Below are positions 54,001 through 64,000 of a stretch of 64,000 nucleotides of DNA, piece by piece. Every line of letters starts with the position of its first letter. Within the stretch, counting starts at the first letter, position 1. The position numbers and the translations under genes are program-made. The notes below the pieces were generated by a model that ran no database searches, had not been told where the DNA came from, and saw only the letters and a program-made list of their open reading frames with translations. Source of the stretch: Clytia hemisphaerica (lineage: Eukaryota; Cnidaria; Hydrozoa; Leptothecata; Clytiidae); NCBI GenBank assembly GCA_902728285.1, contig CACVBU010000713.1:1-64000 (forward strand). Reading direction: 5' to 3'.

Positions 54001-54506
54001 AAACTTTCGCGAGCAGAAACTTTCGCAAGCAGAAACTTTCGCGAGGACGAAAAATCGCGAAATTCACGACATTTACTTTCGCAAATTTAACAGAAAAATA
54101 TTTTTCGCGAGCATTAACTTTCGCGAATCAAGACGTAAAATTGAGTACTTTCACATGAAAAAATGGCTTAGAGGGACGAATACTTTTAGTATTGGCTTGA
54201 AACATTTGTCCTTTGACTTATTAGTCTTTTAGCAGGCTAAAAAGTGCCATAAAAGTTACATTTTATTCAAAGTTTGAAGTTTTACAGATTTTCTATTTGG
54301 CGAAGAATTTGGCATAAACGAATGGCCCTTCCTAGAATTTTAAAAGACATTTACTTTTGCGAAAAGGGCCAAAATTCGCGAAAATCGCGAAAGTTTCTGC
54401 TCGCGAAAGTTTGTACGCCTAAAGTATGGCTGTAACCCATAATTCTCAGAATATAAATAAGTTATCAGAAAAAAAAGGTACATTCTCTTGGATCAAATGA
54501 AGCCAT
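51059..54506 (-). CDS. STX17: Syntaxin-17 (autophagosomal Qa-SNARE), 8 exons
   Basis: The exons in coding order are 54506-54482, 53641-53511, 53201-53136, 52688-52502, 52275-52103, 51924-51874, 51613-51527 and 51292-51059. All phases join, giving 317 residues against 302 in human. The N-terminal helix carries LTNLDRLRKHRSNIEK. The SNARE helix spans about residues 188-240 (DHLRDGLVELNLLVKDF, then NQQEMVDNIEDNIEKAHENV), with the Q of the zero layer in NQQ. The tail holds the double-pass glycine-zipper hairpin specific to STX17 (VGGAIVGGIIGGPIGLMAGF, then AAAVGGGIAGYTGG), which recruits it to closed autophagosomes for fusion with lysosomes through SNAP29 and VAMP8 partners. Intron 1 carries a MITE. 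The first exon is tiny (8 codons plus one base) and is the least certain. Confidence 0.93.
53987..54426. mobile_element. TCGCGA-type MITE, copy 5, in STX17 intron 1
   Basis: TACTTTAGGCGTACAAACTT and AAGTTTGTACGCCTAAAGTA are perfect inverted ends. The match continues for about 40 bp through GCGAGCAGAAACTTTCGC. The interior repeats AACTTTCGCGA words. Confidence 0.85.
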
Positions 54507-55118
54507 CTTTGAAGATATCTTTTGATAGCGAATCCACATCTGTTTTATCGTTTTGGTTTTCTTAAGACCATTTTGATGGTTTTTTTATTTTTCTGAAAAA
54601 TAAATACATTATATAAACAAATTTTTATAAAAACTTAAATTGAACAGAAACAGACATCTCCCCCATAAATCTCTATAAAAATTGAATTTTCAAAGAAAGA
54701 ACACCAGTTGCAAAAACACCATCAGAAAAACAACACACCAGATTGACAGTGGTAGTTCCCTGCCGTAAAAACGCTTACCGCGCCCATTGGTTTATCCTTG
54801 GAAGCAACACAACATCAACTACAACATCACAAACAACAAACTTATACAAGCAACTAGATTTTTAAGAAATATAAAAAAACAACACCATATACATAGACAG
54901 CCTCATATCCTTTTCATCGTATATATAATGATACCGTAGAATGTACAAAATATGTGATGTCCTGTATTTGATCCAAAATGAGAGATTTAAGACAGAGTAC
55001 AATTTTTTTATAATCAATCCAAGATATTTAAATATGCTTTTAGTTCATAAAAACCAGGTTATATTTTGCAATTGTCAAATGTTAAAAATACCAATATTAA
55101 AATATTCTTTCTTGAAAA

Positions 55119-56333
55119 CTAATGTTCATAGACATCTGCTTGAGTGGGAAGTTCAAACCGTATATAAGGATGTTTGCTTTTCGATTTTGATCCTGGAACC
55201 TTTGATTTAACTTGTAACATTGCACTTTTCTTGTAATAATGTCTCTTATCTTCCTTTTCTCTTTCTTTTTCTGCAATACTTTCCTCCAATGCTGACAATT
55301 TTTTTTTCTCCTTTTTAATTTCATAGCCTTTACTTTTGTCAACTTGAATGTTGGAAGACCATAGCTTTTCTTTCAATTTAAAAATCTTGGATGCACGTGT
55401 TTCATCTTCCGCTTGAGAATCACTGTCAGTAATGATAGTAGTAGTAGGAGCAGTGGTAGTTTCTTTTATCTTTCGAAGTTGTGTTAAAACAGGTCTTTGA
55501 GTTGCCTCGTCGTTTGATTGATAGGTTGTCATTGAATCATCATACTTCCTCTTGTAAGAGTTAATCATTGTAGAAACGTCTTCAGGAAAATCTTGATTAA
55601 TGTAAAACAGAACCTTTGATAAATCTTCTCGCTCATTCTCCTGAGATTCTGCAATCAATTTCTCTTTTATAGCAGCATAATCATTCTGGATTGCTTGGAG
55701 CTTTGGTACAATCCTTTCATCATCAAGAATCTCTGTGAGATACTCGCTGCGCTCTTGAGAATGCTTAAATCCAGATATGCCTTCAACACCGAGCATAAAC
55801 TCTATTTTACCGAAAAAAAGTTCTTTGGGAAACGCTGTAAAGCAAAATGCCTTACTCTTGCGTAAAACATGAATAATATAGACAACATCATAGTGACTAT
55901 GCTTCTTTAAAACTTCCGTGAATTGCATCAGGTCGGTCCACATGGCAGGAGTCATTCTTATTTTTGTTTTCACAGGAGTAACTTGCTTGAAATACACAGC
56001 ATAAAACGTGTAAATAGCAGCAACTCTATATAAAAAAGTAGAGTCTTCCGAAAGAAATTCACTAGCGATACGAAAAAGTCGCTCAGCAATCCTCATTTTT
56101 GAACCAGGAGTATTTCTGTAAGTTGCACCGAAAAGTGCACTAAAGTTCAATTTTTTCCATTCCTCACAAAAATCATCAAATCTTACACTCTGCTTTTCGT
56201 GAAACTTTGAAAACAGCTTGTTGACATCATGTTTCAATGCTTCGAACTCTGTGCTAAGAAATATGCCATACCTGAATCCAGAAAATGTCAAAAATGATTT
56301 TAAAAAGACCTTCTTTTGTGGTGTGAAAGTCAT
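55119..56333 (-). CDS. SNAPC1: SNAPC1-like subunit of the snRNA-activating protein complex
   Basis: A single open frame of 404 residues; human SNAPC1 is about 368. The N-terminal conserved domain is recognised from HEKQSVRFDDFCEEWKKLNF, the following FLYRVAAIYTFYAVYFKQ and KIRMT, and VYIIHVLRKSKAFCFTAFPK. The C-terminal third is charged and low-complexity (KEKKKLSALEESIAEKEREK) and ends RFELPTQADVYEH. SNAPC1 is a core subunit of SNAPc, which binds the proximal sequence element and starts Pol II and Pol III transcription of snRNA genes in the nucleus. The first 30 codons before the conserved region may include 5' sequence, because a later in-frame start is possible. Its 3' end is 612 bp from the STX17 start. 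Confidence 0.88.
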   Translation of the reverse strand: MTFTPQKKVFLKSFLTFSGFRYGIFLSTEFEALKHDVNKLFSKFHEKQSVRFDDFCEEWKKLNFSALFGATYRNTPGSKMRIAERLFRIASEFLSEDSTFLYRVAAIYTFYAVYFKQVTPVKTKIRMTPAMWTDLMQFTEVLKKHSHYDVVYIIHVLRKSKAFCFTAFPKELFFGKIEFMLGVEGISGFKHSQERSEYLTEILDDERIVPKLQAIQNDYAAIKEKLIAESQENEREDLSKVLFYINQDFPEDVSTMINSYKRKYDDSMTTYQSNDEATQRPVLTQLRKIKETTTAPTTTIITDSDSQAEDETRASKIFKLKEKLWSSNIQVDKSKGYEIKKEKKKLSALEESIAEKEREKEDKRHYYKKSAMLQVKSKVPGSKSKSKHPYIRFELPTQADVYEH

Positions 56334-57048
56334 GGACGACCACCAAACGTACCAGAATTTTTTTGCTTTTGTTTTTCAAATTGAGGCTACCATTTCTACG
56401 AATCACGCAACCCCGGACCTAGTCTTTTTTGCCTCTTTGCAAAAAGAAGCCTAGGTAGAATTCCAAGAATGCCAGTAGGTCCCAGACCTTTCAGTTTCAG
56501 TAGAAGCAAAACAATCAAAATGGCGGCGATTTAAGTGTGGGAAAACAAAGATTATCACGTGCTTGTCATATTTGGTTATTTGCTTCTTACCAACTAAGTG
56601 AGTAAGTACATAATTAAACCTTTTAAGGGGTATTATTAAATTGAAATTAAGGGGTATCGACGAATTTCTCCAGGGGGGTCTGAGCATGAATTTTCCAAAG
56701 GGTTTTTGTTCATTTTTTATATTTTCCAAGGCAAGGGGGTCATTGAAAGTTTCCAGGCCCTTCTAGCCTAGGAGGGGTCATTGAAGATTTCCAAAGGGTT
56801 CTTTCCTTGCAAGCTGGCATCAATACAAACCTGCCAACTTGAGATATTAATTTTTCATGAAATAAAAATTTTGAAGCAAAACCTTAGCTGTAGCTCCCTC
56901 CCTGTTTTCCAATTTTCCGAAATCGGAAAATCAGGGAATTTTTTTTTCAAAATTCAGACAATTAGGTAAAAAATTTTCCAAAAATCAGAAAATCCGGGAA
57001 TTAATTTTTTCGAAAATCAGAAAACAGGAAAATTTTACAAGGTGATGG
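56334..57048. other. Upstream of SNAPC1; CCAAAGGG and TCCGAAAATC word repeats
   Basis: No gene was seen. Words such as GGGGTCATTGAA (56738, 56769) and CCGAAATCGGAAAATC/AAATCAGAAAATCCGGG repeat between 56640 and 57020. The SNAPC1 promoter should lie at 56334 and above. Confidence 0.45.
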
Positions 57049-58018
57049 CTTCTTCATAAAGACGAAAGACAGAAATATATATATTTTTTGAATCCAGCAT
57101 TCATCGGGAATACATGTTTTTTTTTATATAAAGCATTGCACTTATAAGCATATCTAGGCTCAGATATGGGGAAAATTAAGCATATACTAAGCATTACCTC
57201 GATCCCAGTAATCTAAGTTTTTTTTTCTGCAATATTCAATTACCTCTTAATCCAAAGTGGTTGCCTTTTTATTAAATTCTAGATTTTTTATATTTAGATA
57301 GATTTTATTTTATTACCATTTTATTTTACATTCAGGAAATTGTACGTATGTACCCTCTGGATTATTGAATAGAAATAGAAAAAAAGAAATAGAGCCTATG
57401 AAAAAAGTATAAGCTACTTTGTAGTATGGATATAAGCAGTATTATAGTAGTATAGCAGTATATAAGCAGTATTAAGTATTAGGATATAAGCATCCCTCAA
57501 GCATTTTTCAGCCTTATTAAGCTTTCGACCTAAGCATCTCTGAGCCTGTTTTCGGATTTTTATATGCTTATAAAAAAAAAACATGTAGTGTCAGGACCTA
57601 CAGGCGAGACCTAGTATAGGGTTGGGTATGGGTGTGGTTTGGGTGTGGTTATGTATCAAATTGGCTAGGATTTGGGTTATTATCAGTTAGGGTTAGGGTT
57701 GGAGCTTGAAACAAGCACGCTTTTGCTATTTCCTCTTAATATAGTATGGTCTGTAGTTTGTACAATATAAATAGCTGTTAGAAACGGTCTTCTGGCAAAA
57801 ATCCGTGGCACAGTGATCTAGGCGTTGGGTTCCTGATCAGCGGAACTTTGCATTTAGTGGGTTCGAATCCCATCGGTGAGGATCTTTTGGTAAAGGCATT
57901 CAATCAGTTGAGAAACATAGAAAAAACTCACAAAGTCCCAGAAAGTCAGAAAAACTACTAACAAGAGACTGGAGAATATGAAATAAGTCCAGATATGTCT
58001 TTCGTCTTTATGAAGAAC
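57049..58018. mobile_element. TIR element carrying a tRNA-like segment
   Basis: The left end TTCTTCATAAAGACGAAAGA and the right end TCTTTCGTCTTTATGAAGAA are inverted. Inside lie AAGCAT- and TATAAGCAG-word repeats, a short GGTTGGGT/TTAGGG stretch and a tRNA-like segment at 57802-57882. Confidence 0.65.
57802..57882 (+). other. tRNA-like sequence (pseudogene or SINE head)
   Basis: An A-box-like TGGCACAGTGATCTAGGCG and a good B box GGGTTCGAATCCC lie at tRNA spacing. The acceptor ends pair only partly, so this is probably a SINE-derived fragment and not a working tRNA. Confidence 0.5.
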
Positions 58019-58936
58019 TCATGACCATTTTACAAGTCGCTAGATGCACAGATCGAACGATTTTTTTAATCGAACTTTGTTGAACTTTAAAAACGCTGTC
58101 TGTTCTTAATATTTTCATTTCAAATTTAGGGCGGAAATTTCTTTGCTTTACAAAGGCAAATCGCCTGTTTTTGCCCCAAGTTAAAGGCATTGTTAAGAGA
58201 CACGGAACCCAGAAAGGGAAAGAGTTGATTATTAAATAATTTAACAATTTTTCAAATGCCGACATCTTGTCATTTTAATTACTGCTATACCTTCCCACGA
58301 GGTAGCCTAGAAATCTAAGCCAGATTGATTCAGTCACTTAGTAAAATCTGATGGTAAGTTGTGACTGAATATCTGGCTTAGTACAAGTAAACTCGGTTTC
58401 TTATCAACTGACAAAAACGAAATTTCAAATTTCCCGGGTACGTTTTTGTAAATGCACATAAATTTGTATAATTTGTTCGACACATATTTTTCAACAAAAG
58501 ATTTCCCATAACTCATTTGCATAAAAAAAAATATATATAAAAATAAGGAATTTGTTAAATAAATACACCCTCCTCCCTATTTACTCAACTTCTCTTTCAT
58601 TCAGTTATATAAAGGTTTTTCAAATTAAAAGAGGGAGAGAGAAAAACATATCTTTCTTTTTATGCAAAAAGTACAGAATAAAATATGTTCAAAAAGTCTT
58701 TTGTTGAGAAGTGAAAAGCGTTTTCAAAACAAACGAAAAATTTCGTTTCTTATCACATGGTCTATTATGGCCAATTAGAAGAGGCCAAATGCTCGCCGAG
58801 TCTCACTGACTTCTGCGTTCAAAATATGAACGCGTGCTTCGCCCAAGCCAGTTTTTCAAGGCAAACTTAAAATTCCGTACAACATCATAAAAATTATTAA
58901 AGCACCGATAACGCTATATTGTCTTCAGCGGTATCT
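58019..58936. other. Intergenic, no gene recognised
   Basis: Short frames only. An imperfect inverted pair, CTAAGCCAGATTGATTCAG (58316) and TGACTGAATATCTGGCTTAG (58362), suggests a small MITE-like hairpin at about 58314-58383. Confidence 0.45.
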
Positions 58937-59643
58937 TGGCCTTGTAAAATCCTATAAATTAACCGTCGTTCGTTCGTTCGTTCGTTCGTTCGTTCGTTCG
59001 TTCGTTCGTTCGTTCGTTCGTTCGTTCGTTCGTTCGTTCGTTCGTTCGTTCGTTCGTTCGTTCGTTCGTTCGTTCGTTCGTTCGTTCGTTCGTTCGTTCG
59101 TTCGTTCGTTCGTTCGTTACCAGCTTATCTCGAGATTGGCTTTTTCATTCTTTATGATTTTTTGCACAAAGATGAATAACTATAAACTCTTGAATGTGAC
59201 AGAGCTCGATTTTTGGAAAAAAATTGTTGGGGTAAATTTCAGCTAAAAACGGCTAAAAAAAGGGTTTTTTGGACTATTGTTTTTTTCTGACTTTTTGCAT
59301 GAAAGTAGGTAAAAGATGGCTCAAGCAGATTTTTGTAAAAAAAAAAAAGTTTCAACTCAAAAAACGCATCTTTATCATTAAGAATCACTATTAATAAGCA
59401 TACATCAATGTTCTTAAAATTACTAAATTTTTTGATGAGATATGTTTTTTTGCTCACTAAGTCTTGAATATGAATGAATATTTCAAGAGCATGAAATTTT
59501 GGTTTCTAAACATTTTTTTTTTATAAGAAACAAACGACTAATTTTGATAGATTGTCACTATTTGTGCTCTGAATGATTGTTTAATGGTCACGCTCACGTA
59601 GATATCAATTATATATGTGTTAAATGCATAACCAGGTAGGTCC
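58937..59643. mobile_element. GGACCTACC-family element with an expanded microsatellite
   Basis: The degenerate left end contains CCTATAAATTAACCG. The interior has TTTATGATTTTTTGCACAAA and AAAACGGCTAAAAAAAGGG words, and it ends in GGTAGGTCC (59635-59643). The (TTCG)n tract sits at the site where sister copies have only a short GTCCGTCCGTC stretch. Confidence 0.65.
58966..59118. repeat. (TTCG)n microsatellite, about 38 units
   Basis: About 150 uninterrupted bases of the tetramer TTCG. It lies inside a transposon copy. Confidence 0.95.
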
Positions 59644-60476
59644 ATAAAAGTATCACTTGTTCTTTTTTTACCATAAACAAAGTTATTGATAAACTATATT
59701 AGAATAATTATAGAATAATTATATGTACAAACCATGATACGTATGGAAAGAAATGCTTCAAGAATAAAAAAACTTAGCTTTCTCTAAATCTTTGCAGCTT
59801 TTCATGACTAAAATGTTTTTTTTAAATATTGAGTTTTAAAACCGAATTTAAAATCGAGTTTTCTGGTTGAATAACGATAACGACCAGGAAAAAGTGCTTC
59901 GAATTTTCAAAGGCTGAATTGATTAAAAAATTTAAAAACTCCACTGAATCCAGCATCAAAACAATGATAGGATATTTAGTACACACGTCTACCAATTATG
60001 CATTTGTGTGTTATTTGTTGTAATGTTGGAATTCTTTATTGTTCCACATCACATCTAACAAAAGGTTTATTGGTCTATTGAGGGATTTTGGTACGTGACG
60101 GAAAATTACTGGTACACAAGTATTTAATGGCAAAGTTTCTGGTATTCATTTACTTGTTGGAAAAGTTTAGACCAGTATCTCATTAAAGAATTAAGGGTAT
60201 TTGGTATTTTGTATTCTATAAAATAGATGAAAATAGAAGAACAAACTTCAAATGCCCTAAAAAAATTGTACCAGTATATCATTGGTAAAAGTTACAGTAA
60301 ATATTCATAAAAAATATTTTGTGAGGGTGGTACACCAAATCATGTCGATACTGCGTTTGACATCAATTGGTTACATCTGATTTGGTTTGATCATTTCTAT
60401 TTGCTTGATTAAGATTGTAAAAGTATTTTTCTTCTAACTGTCATTTTTATTTAGATAATCAGGAAAATTTATCAAA
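59644..60476. other. Intergenic upstream of the UPRT gene
   Basis: About 59820-59915 resembles the right arm of the element at 11954-12544 (TTTAAAAT.GAGTTTTCTG, AAAGTGCTT.GAATTTTCA). A TTATTTAG acceptor at about 60447-60454 precedes the UPRT start and suggests a 5' untranslated intron. Confidence 0.45.
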
Positions 60477-61136
60477 ATGAATGGTTACAGAGGAAATGTC
60501 GAAATTCTTCAATCAAGAGCAGTTGAATTTCTTTTAATGAAACTGAGAAATAAAGATACCAGATGTAAGAAATTCAATTTTTACGGTGACCGATTGATGC
60601 GTATCCTGGCTGAAGAAGCTCTTGCAAGACTTCCAAATGTAGAAATGGGAAAGGTAGAAACACCTTGTGGGCCAGCTGAGGGTCTTGTTGAGATTGAAGG
60701 TCAAAACCTTTGTGTTGTTTCCATTCCACGCTCTGGAGACATTCTTCAAGAAGCTGTTCGTCAAATTTGTCCTGGAGTTGGAATTGGTAAAATCTTAATT
60801 CAGAGAGATGAAAGCAGGAGTGATAAGGCTCCTGTTTTATTTTACAAAAAATTGCCAAAAAATATCTCTCAATGTTTTTGTATCCTTGTTGACCCCATGT
60901 TAGCAACTGGGGGAAGTGCCAAAAGAGCAATCAAAGTCCTTTTAGAAGCCGGAGTTCCTGAGGAGAAAATCATGTTTATTAATCTTATTTGCTGTCCTGA
61001 AGGCCTTCAGAGTATGTATGAAGCATACCCTAAAATTAAAGTTGTCACTTGCTGTGTTGATGAAAAATTGAACGAAAATAAATTTATCGTTCCTGGTCTT
61101 GGCGATTATGGGGATCGCTACTACGGAACATGTTAA
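60477..61136 (+). CDS. Uracil phosphoribosyltransferase (FUR1/upp type)
   Basis: A single-exon protein of 219 residues. UPRT converts uracil and PRPP to UMP in cytosolic pyrimidine salvage. Landmarks: FNFYGDRLMRILAEEAL near the start, VSIPRSGDILQEA, GIGKILIQRDE, the PRPP loop ILVDPMLATGGSAKRA at about residues 136-151, and the C-terminal uracil-binding FIVPGLGDYGDRYYGT. This complete C-terminus is the catalytic microbial and fungal type. The vertebrate UPRT homologue, as I remember it, lacks GLGDYGDR. The intron-free coding region contrasts with its intron-rich neighbours, although an acceptor lies just upstream of the ATG. ERCC8 starts 501 bp downstream on the same strand. Confidence 0.9.
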   Translation: MNGYRGNVEILQSRAVEFLLMKLRNKDTRCKKFNFYGDRLMRILAEEALARLPNVEMGKVETPCGPAEGLVEIEGQNLCVVSIPRSGDILQEAVRQICPGVGIGKILIQRDESRSDKAPVLFYKKLPKNISQCFCILVDPMLATGGSAKRAIKVLLEAGVPEEKIMFINLICCPEGLQSMYEAYPKIKVVTCCVDEKLNENKFIVPGLGDYGDRYYGTC

Positions 61137-61637
61137 AAAGACTTTTGTTATTGTTACAGTTTTGTTATTGTAGTTTTGTATATTCAGTTATATTGGTTAT
61201 GGTTTGAAATATATTTTTAAACGATTACTTTCATATTTTTACTAGTGATATTAACTTTTTTGATAATTTGCATTTTTAGTTGTTTTTCTATAGTGGTTTG
61301 TAACCAATTTTTAGTAGAGGTTATATTTTTCAGGGACATATATATTTTTATGTATAAGTAAAATAGCAAAAAAGATATATTTTATAAAGAAATTTCTTTT
61401 CAATATTTCTTCTAGTCAACGATAAAAATAATAATATTTGAATATTAGAATCTATTATTAAATCTGGAGACCTTCTTGGCTCTTTTTAGCCGGGGTCCAT
61501 TTTCAAGTTTCTAACAAATTTCTTGATTTGACCCTTCTATTTTCTAAAATGGTACCAAGTAAACTTAATTTTATCCATATCCATTATCTTTCAAATAGCT
61601 TCTTTGTATTTTTATAAAAAGAAAATGAAAATGTATT

Positions 61638-63774
61638 ATGCAGTTCCAAGAATTTCTAAAGCACCAGCTTGGCACCGCAACATCATCTCAGTGGAGAAGT
61701 TTTAACACTAAAAAATTATTTGCTTCAAAAGAATTATGCACTGTGTCAGTCTGCAAAAATCATGTAGCTCCTGTTACATGTCTATCTTTAGAGAAACAGG
61801 AATTTAGATAGTAAGTAACTCATTTGAATGATGGGGTGACACTTCTACCAGATAGATGCTACAAAAATTCATAAATCTTTTTTCACGTCTCATTCTCTAA
61901 AGTTATTTCTTTTCTTTTTTAAGTCTACTCTCAGGATCAGCAAAAGGTCATATTGTCATACATGATAGAAGCCTTTTAGCTGGAAGTAATGGATTTTCTA
62001 CAATTGCAGATATAAGCTGGTATGAAAGTTTGTCCTTTTCTCACGAATTGTACTGTTCTGGCCTTTGTGCAGTTAAATAGAGATCTTGTAAATCCAAAAA
62101 TTTCTGTCTTTATAAAAGCGTAAGGCAAAGTTCACTGAAAGAATTTTTTCAAGTCAGGTTAATATATTTAAATTGAGGTCCGAATCACTGCGAAAAAGGC
62201 TGAGCTTGCAAAAACAATTTTGTTGTTAAAACGAATCATGAAAACAAAACAGTGTGCCTTATGTCAGTTGATTGTTCTATTCGACAAAAGAATGTCTTGT
62301 TGCTGAAATTGCATAATGAAGACCATTAATTAAGAACGCTTCGACGTTAAAATGTTGAGATTTATATTTTAGGAAAAGGACTGGCGAAAAGTGTATTCAA
62401 CGATTACAATGGTATCCCTTGGACACAGGAATGTTTTTCATGCAAACGGAAAATGAAATAAAAGTCTGGGACGCAAATCAACTTCAGTGGCTGAACAATT
62501 TCATTTCACGTCAAAGTTAAGTGATATGCATGGTAAAGAAATCGGAAGAAACCCTCTCATTGCAGGTATACAAGCACTCAATGTTGAAGTTAAAGTTATA
62601 TTCAATTCTAGATTTAAAGTCCATTTTCTCAATGTCAGTACAGTTAGTTCCCATGAGGTTGATTTCCATATGGTGGCAAAACAGAGTGTACTGCTTGAAG
62701 CGAATGGACTTGTAAAATATTTTTAAACAGTCTTTTGTTTTCTTTCTTATAGCAAGCAGCTTGGACAAGAGCATTTTTATTTGTGATTTGGCAACTGGAT
62801 CAAGAACTCACACACTGACTGGTAGCAAAAAAAGAAATCATTTAATTCTTGCATATTATATTCTTGGTCTCAATTAAAGTTTAAAAACTCTAGCATTGCT
62901 AAAATGATGTCAATGGTAATGAGAAATTTTTCATCAAAAGTCCCTTATTTGATAAAAAACTCAAAAATTTAATTAGCAATCAAAATTATTTTTTAGGTCA
63001 TGACAGCCCTGTTACTGCAGTGAAATGGTCACCAAGAAAAGAACATGTCTTATACAGCGGAAGGTTTTACTTTAAAGCTTTTATGAAGATTTTACCAAGT
63101 TCATATAAAAGGCCCTTTTTACAATTAATTATATTCAAGCTTTGTTTATTTGATGGTTGTTTAGGACGAAAAATTACAATGAATGGATATCAATCAAGCA
63201 TGGTTCTTTCAGGATTCAAGACTATTAAATGCAATCAAATTGCAGTCTTGTGACTAAGCAAACTTGACTGTAGCCTTTTTATTGCAACCAGTCCAATCCA
63301 ATGAGTTCCATATTGAGTTTATATTTCATCTGAATGTTCCAATCATCGCATACTTGCATTTCTTTTTAGTACAAATGGAAAAATCAATATCTGGGATGTT
63401 CGAAAAACAAAGAATCTACTCAAAAGCTTGCAGACTACAGGTTAAAAATGAATTAAATAATTGTTTGCCGAGTTTGAAAGATACACCCTCTGTCTATTGA
63501 AAAAAACAAAGATCATTCCAACAAGTGCAATGAGATCCTGTAAAACACTATTTCGTACATTGATAAATCAAGACATAAATAGACTTTGTGATTGATGAAC
63601 TTATGGGAATTCTCCTTGCTTATATGAATAACATTTTTTTTCTGGATTAATTTAGAATCCAAGAAGAATGGAGTAGATAGTATCAGTTTCACGCCAAATG
63701 GTTTTGGATTGATTTCTCTGAATTCTGATGGAACACTTTCTCTTTGGAAATGTCATAATGGAAAACAAGCAAAG
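61638..63774 (+). CDS. ERCC8: ERCC8/CSA-like WD40 protein, 3' end beyond the window, one-base frameshift
   Basis: The exons are 61638-61810, 61924-62019, 62373-62565, 62753-62821, 62997-63063, 63370-63440 and 63656-63774, with GT-AG borders and matching phases. About 263 of an expected 400 residues are present. The WD40 blades are clear: LLSGSAKGHIVIHD, LQWYPLDTGMFFMQ then EIKVWDANQLQ, SIFICDLATGSRTHTLTGHD, VKWSPRKEHVLYSG, KINIWDVRK and ISFTPNGFGLISL. The YPLDTGMF patch matches CSA closely. CSA is the substrate receptor of a DDB1-CUL4 ubiquitin ligase in transcription-coupled nucleotide excision repair. Exon 3 loses frame near 62485-62490: one missing base after CTTCA would restore LQ.AEQFHF. 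This may be a sequence error or a real lesion. Confidence 0.88.
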
Positions 63775-63804
63775 GTGGTGTCATTATACCTTTTTTTACA
63801 AAGG

Positions 63805-63956
<152 letters not shown>

Positions 63957-64000
63957 GCAGAGTGTAACTTAATGTTCTTGATGTGCAATACTGTGAGTTC

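Noticed and set aside
54941-55210. 89-codon + strand frame
   Set aside because: It overlaps the SNAPC1 3' end on the opposite strand and has no domain.
57687-57700. Telomere-like TTAGGGTTAGGGTT
   Set aside because: Only about two units inside a TIR element; too short to call an interstitial telomere.

Overview
This is AT-rich nuclear DNA from an animal. Genes are split by GT-AG introns, and the products are animal-type: a rhodopsin-like GPCR, Golgi alpha-1,3-fucosyltransferases, PAN and PA14 extracellular domains, syntaxin-17, NRBF2, SNAPC1, ERCC8/CSA and ZNF330/NOA36. Nothing bacterial or viral is seen. The lineage cannot be fixed from sequence alone; an invertebrate, perhaps an early-branching one such as a cnidarian, is my inference.

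Layout. Bases 1-17.4 kb hold no convincing host gene. They carry non-autonomous DNA transposons with terminal inverted repeats (TIRs), several nested, plus a tRNA-derived SINE, a transposase remnant and a 75-bp minisatellite. Bases 17,429-35,507 are one nine-exon + strand gene, ZNF330/NOA36. Its 9.8-kb intron 5 contains two minus-strand genes: a secreted PAN-PA14 protein and a single-exon class A GPCR. Introns 2, 7 and 8 are largely transposon, and intron 8 is a four-layer nest. Bases 35.7-37.3 kb are another repeat with a 0.66-kb fold-back element inside it.

Bases 37.9-44.9 kb hold two tandem + strand GT10 fucosyltransferases. Their second exons are nearly identical although their first exons have diverged, and the second copy carries a one-base frameshift. 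A small PAN-domain secreted protein follows at 46.8 kb. Several TIR elements occupy 47.1-49.7 kb. Three genes then run head-to-tail on the minus strand: SNAPC1 (snRNA transcription), STX17 (autophagosome SNARE) and NRBF2 (autophagy PI3-kinase complex). STX17 and NRBF2 act in the same pathway.

After more repeats, including a (TTCG)n tract, come + strand genes for a FUR1-like uracil phosphoribosyltransferase and an ERCC8/CSA-like WD40 protein, which runs off the right edge. ERCC8 has a one-base frameshift and an intronic (TGTC)n tract.

The strongest unusual signals are the transposon stratigraphy (with empty-site evidence inside the window), the homogenised fucosyltransferase exons, the genes within a gene, and the neighbouring autophagy genes. 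Exon borders were assigned by eye from GT-AG sites, codon phase and family resemblance; no alignment was run.
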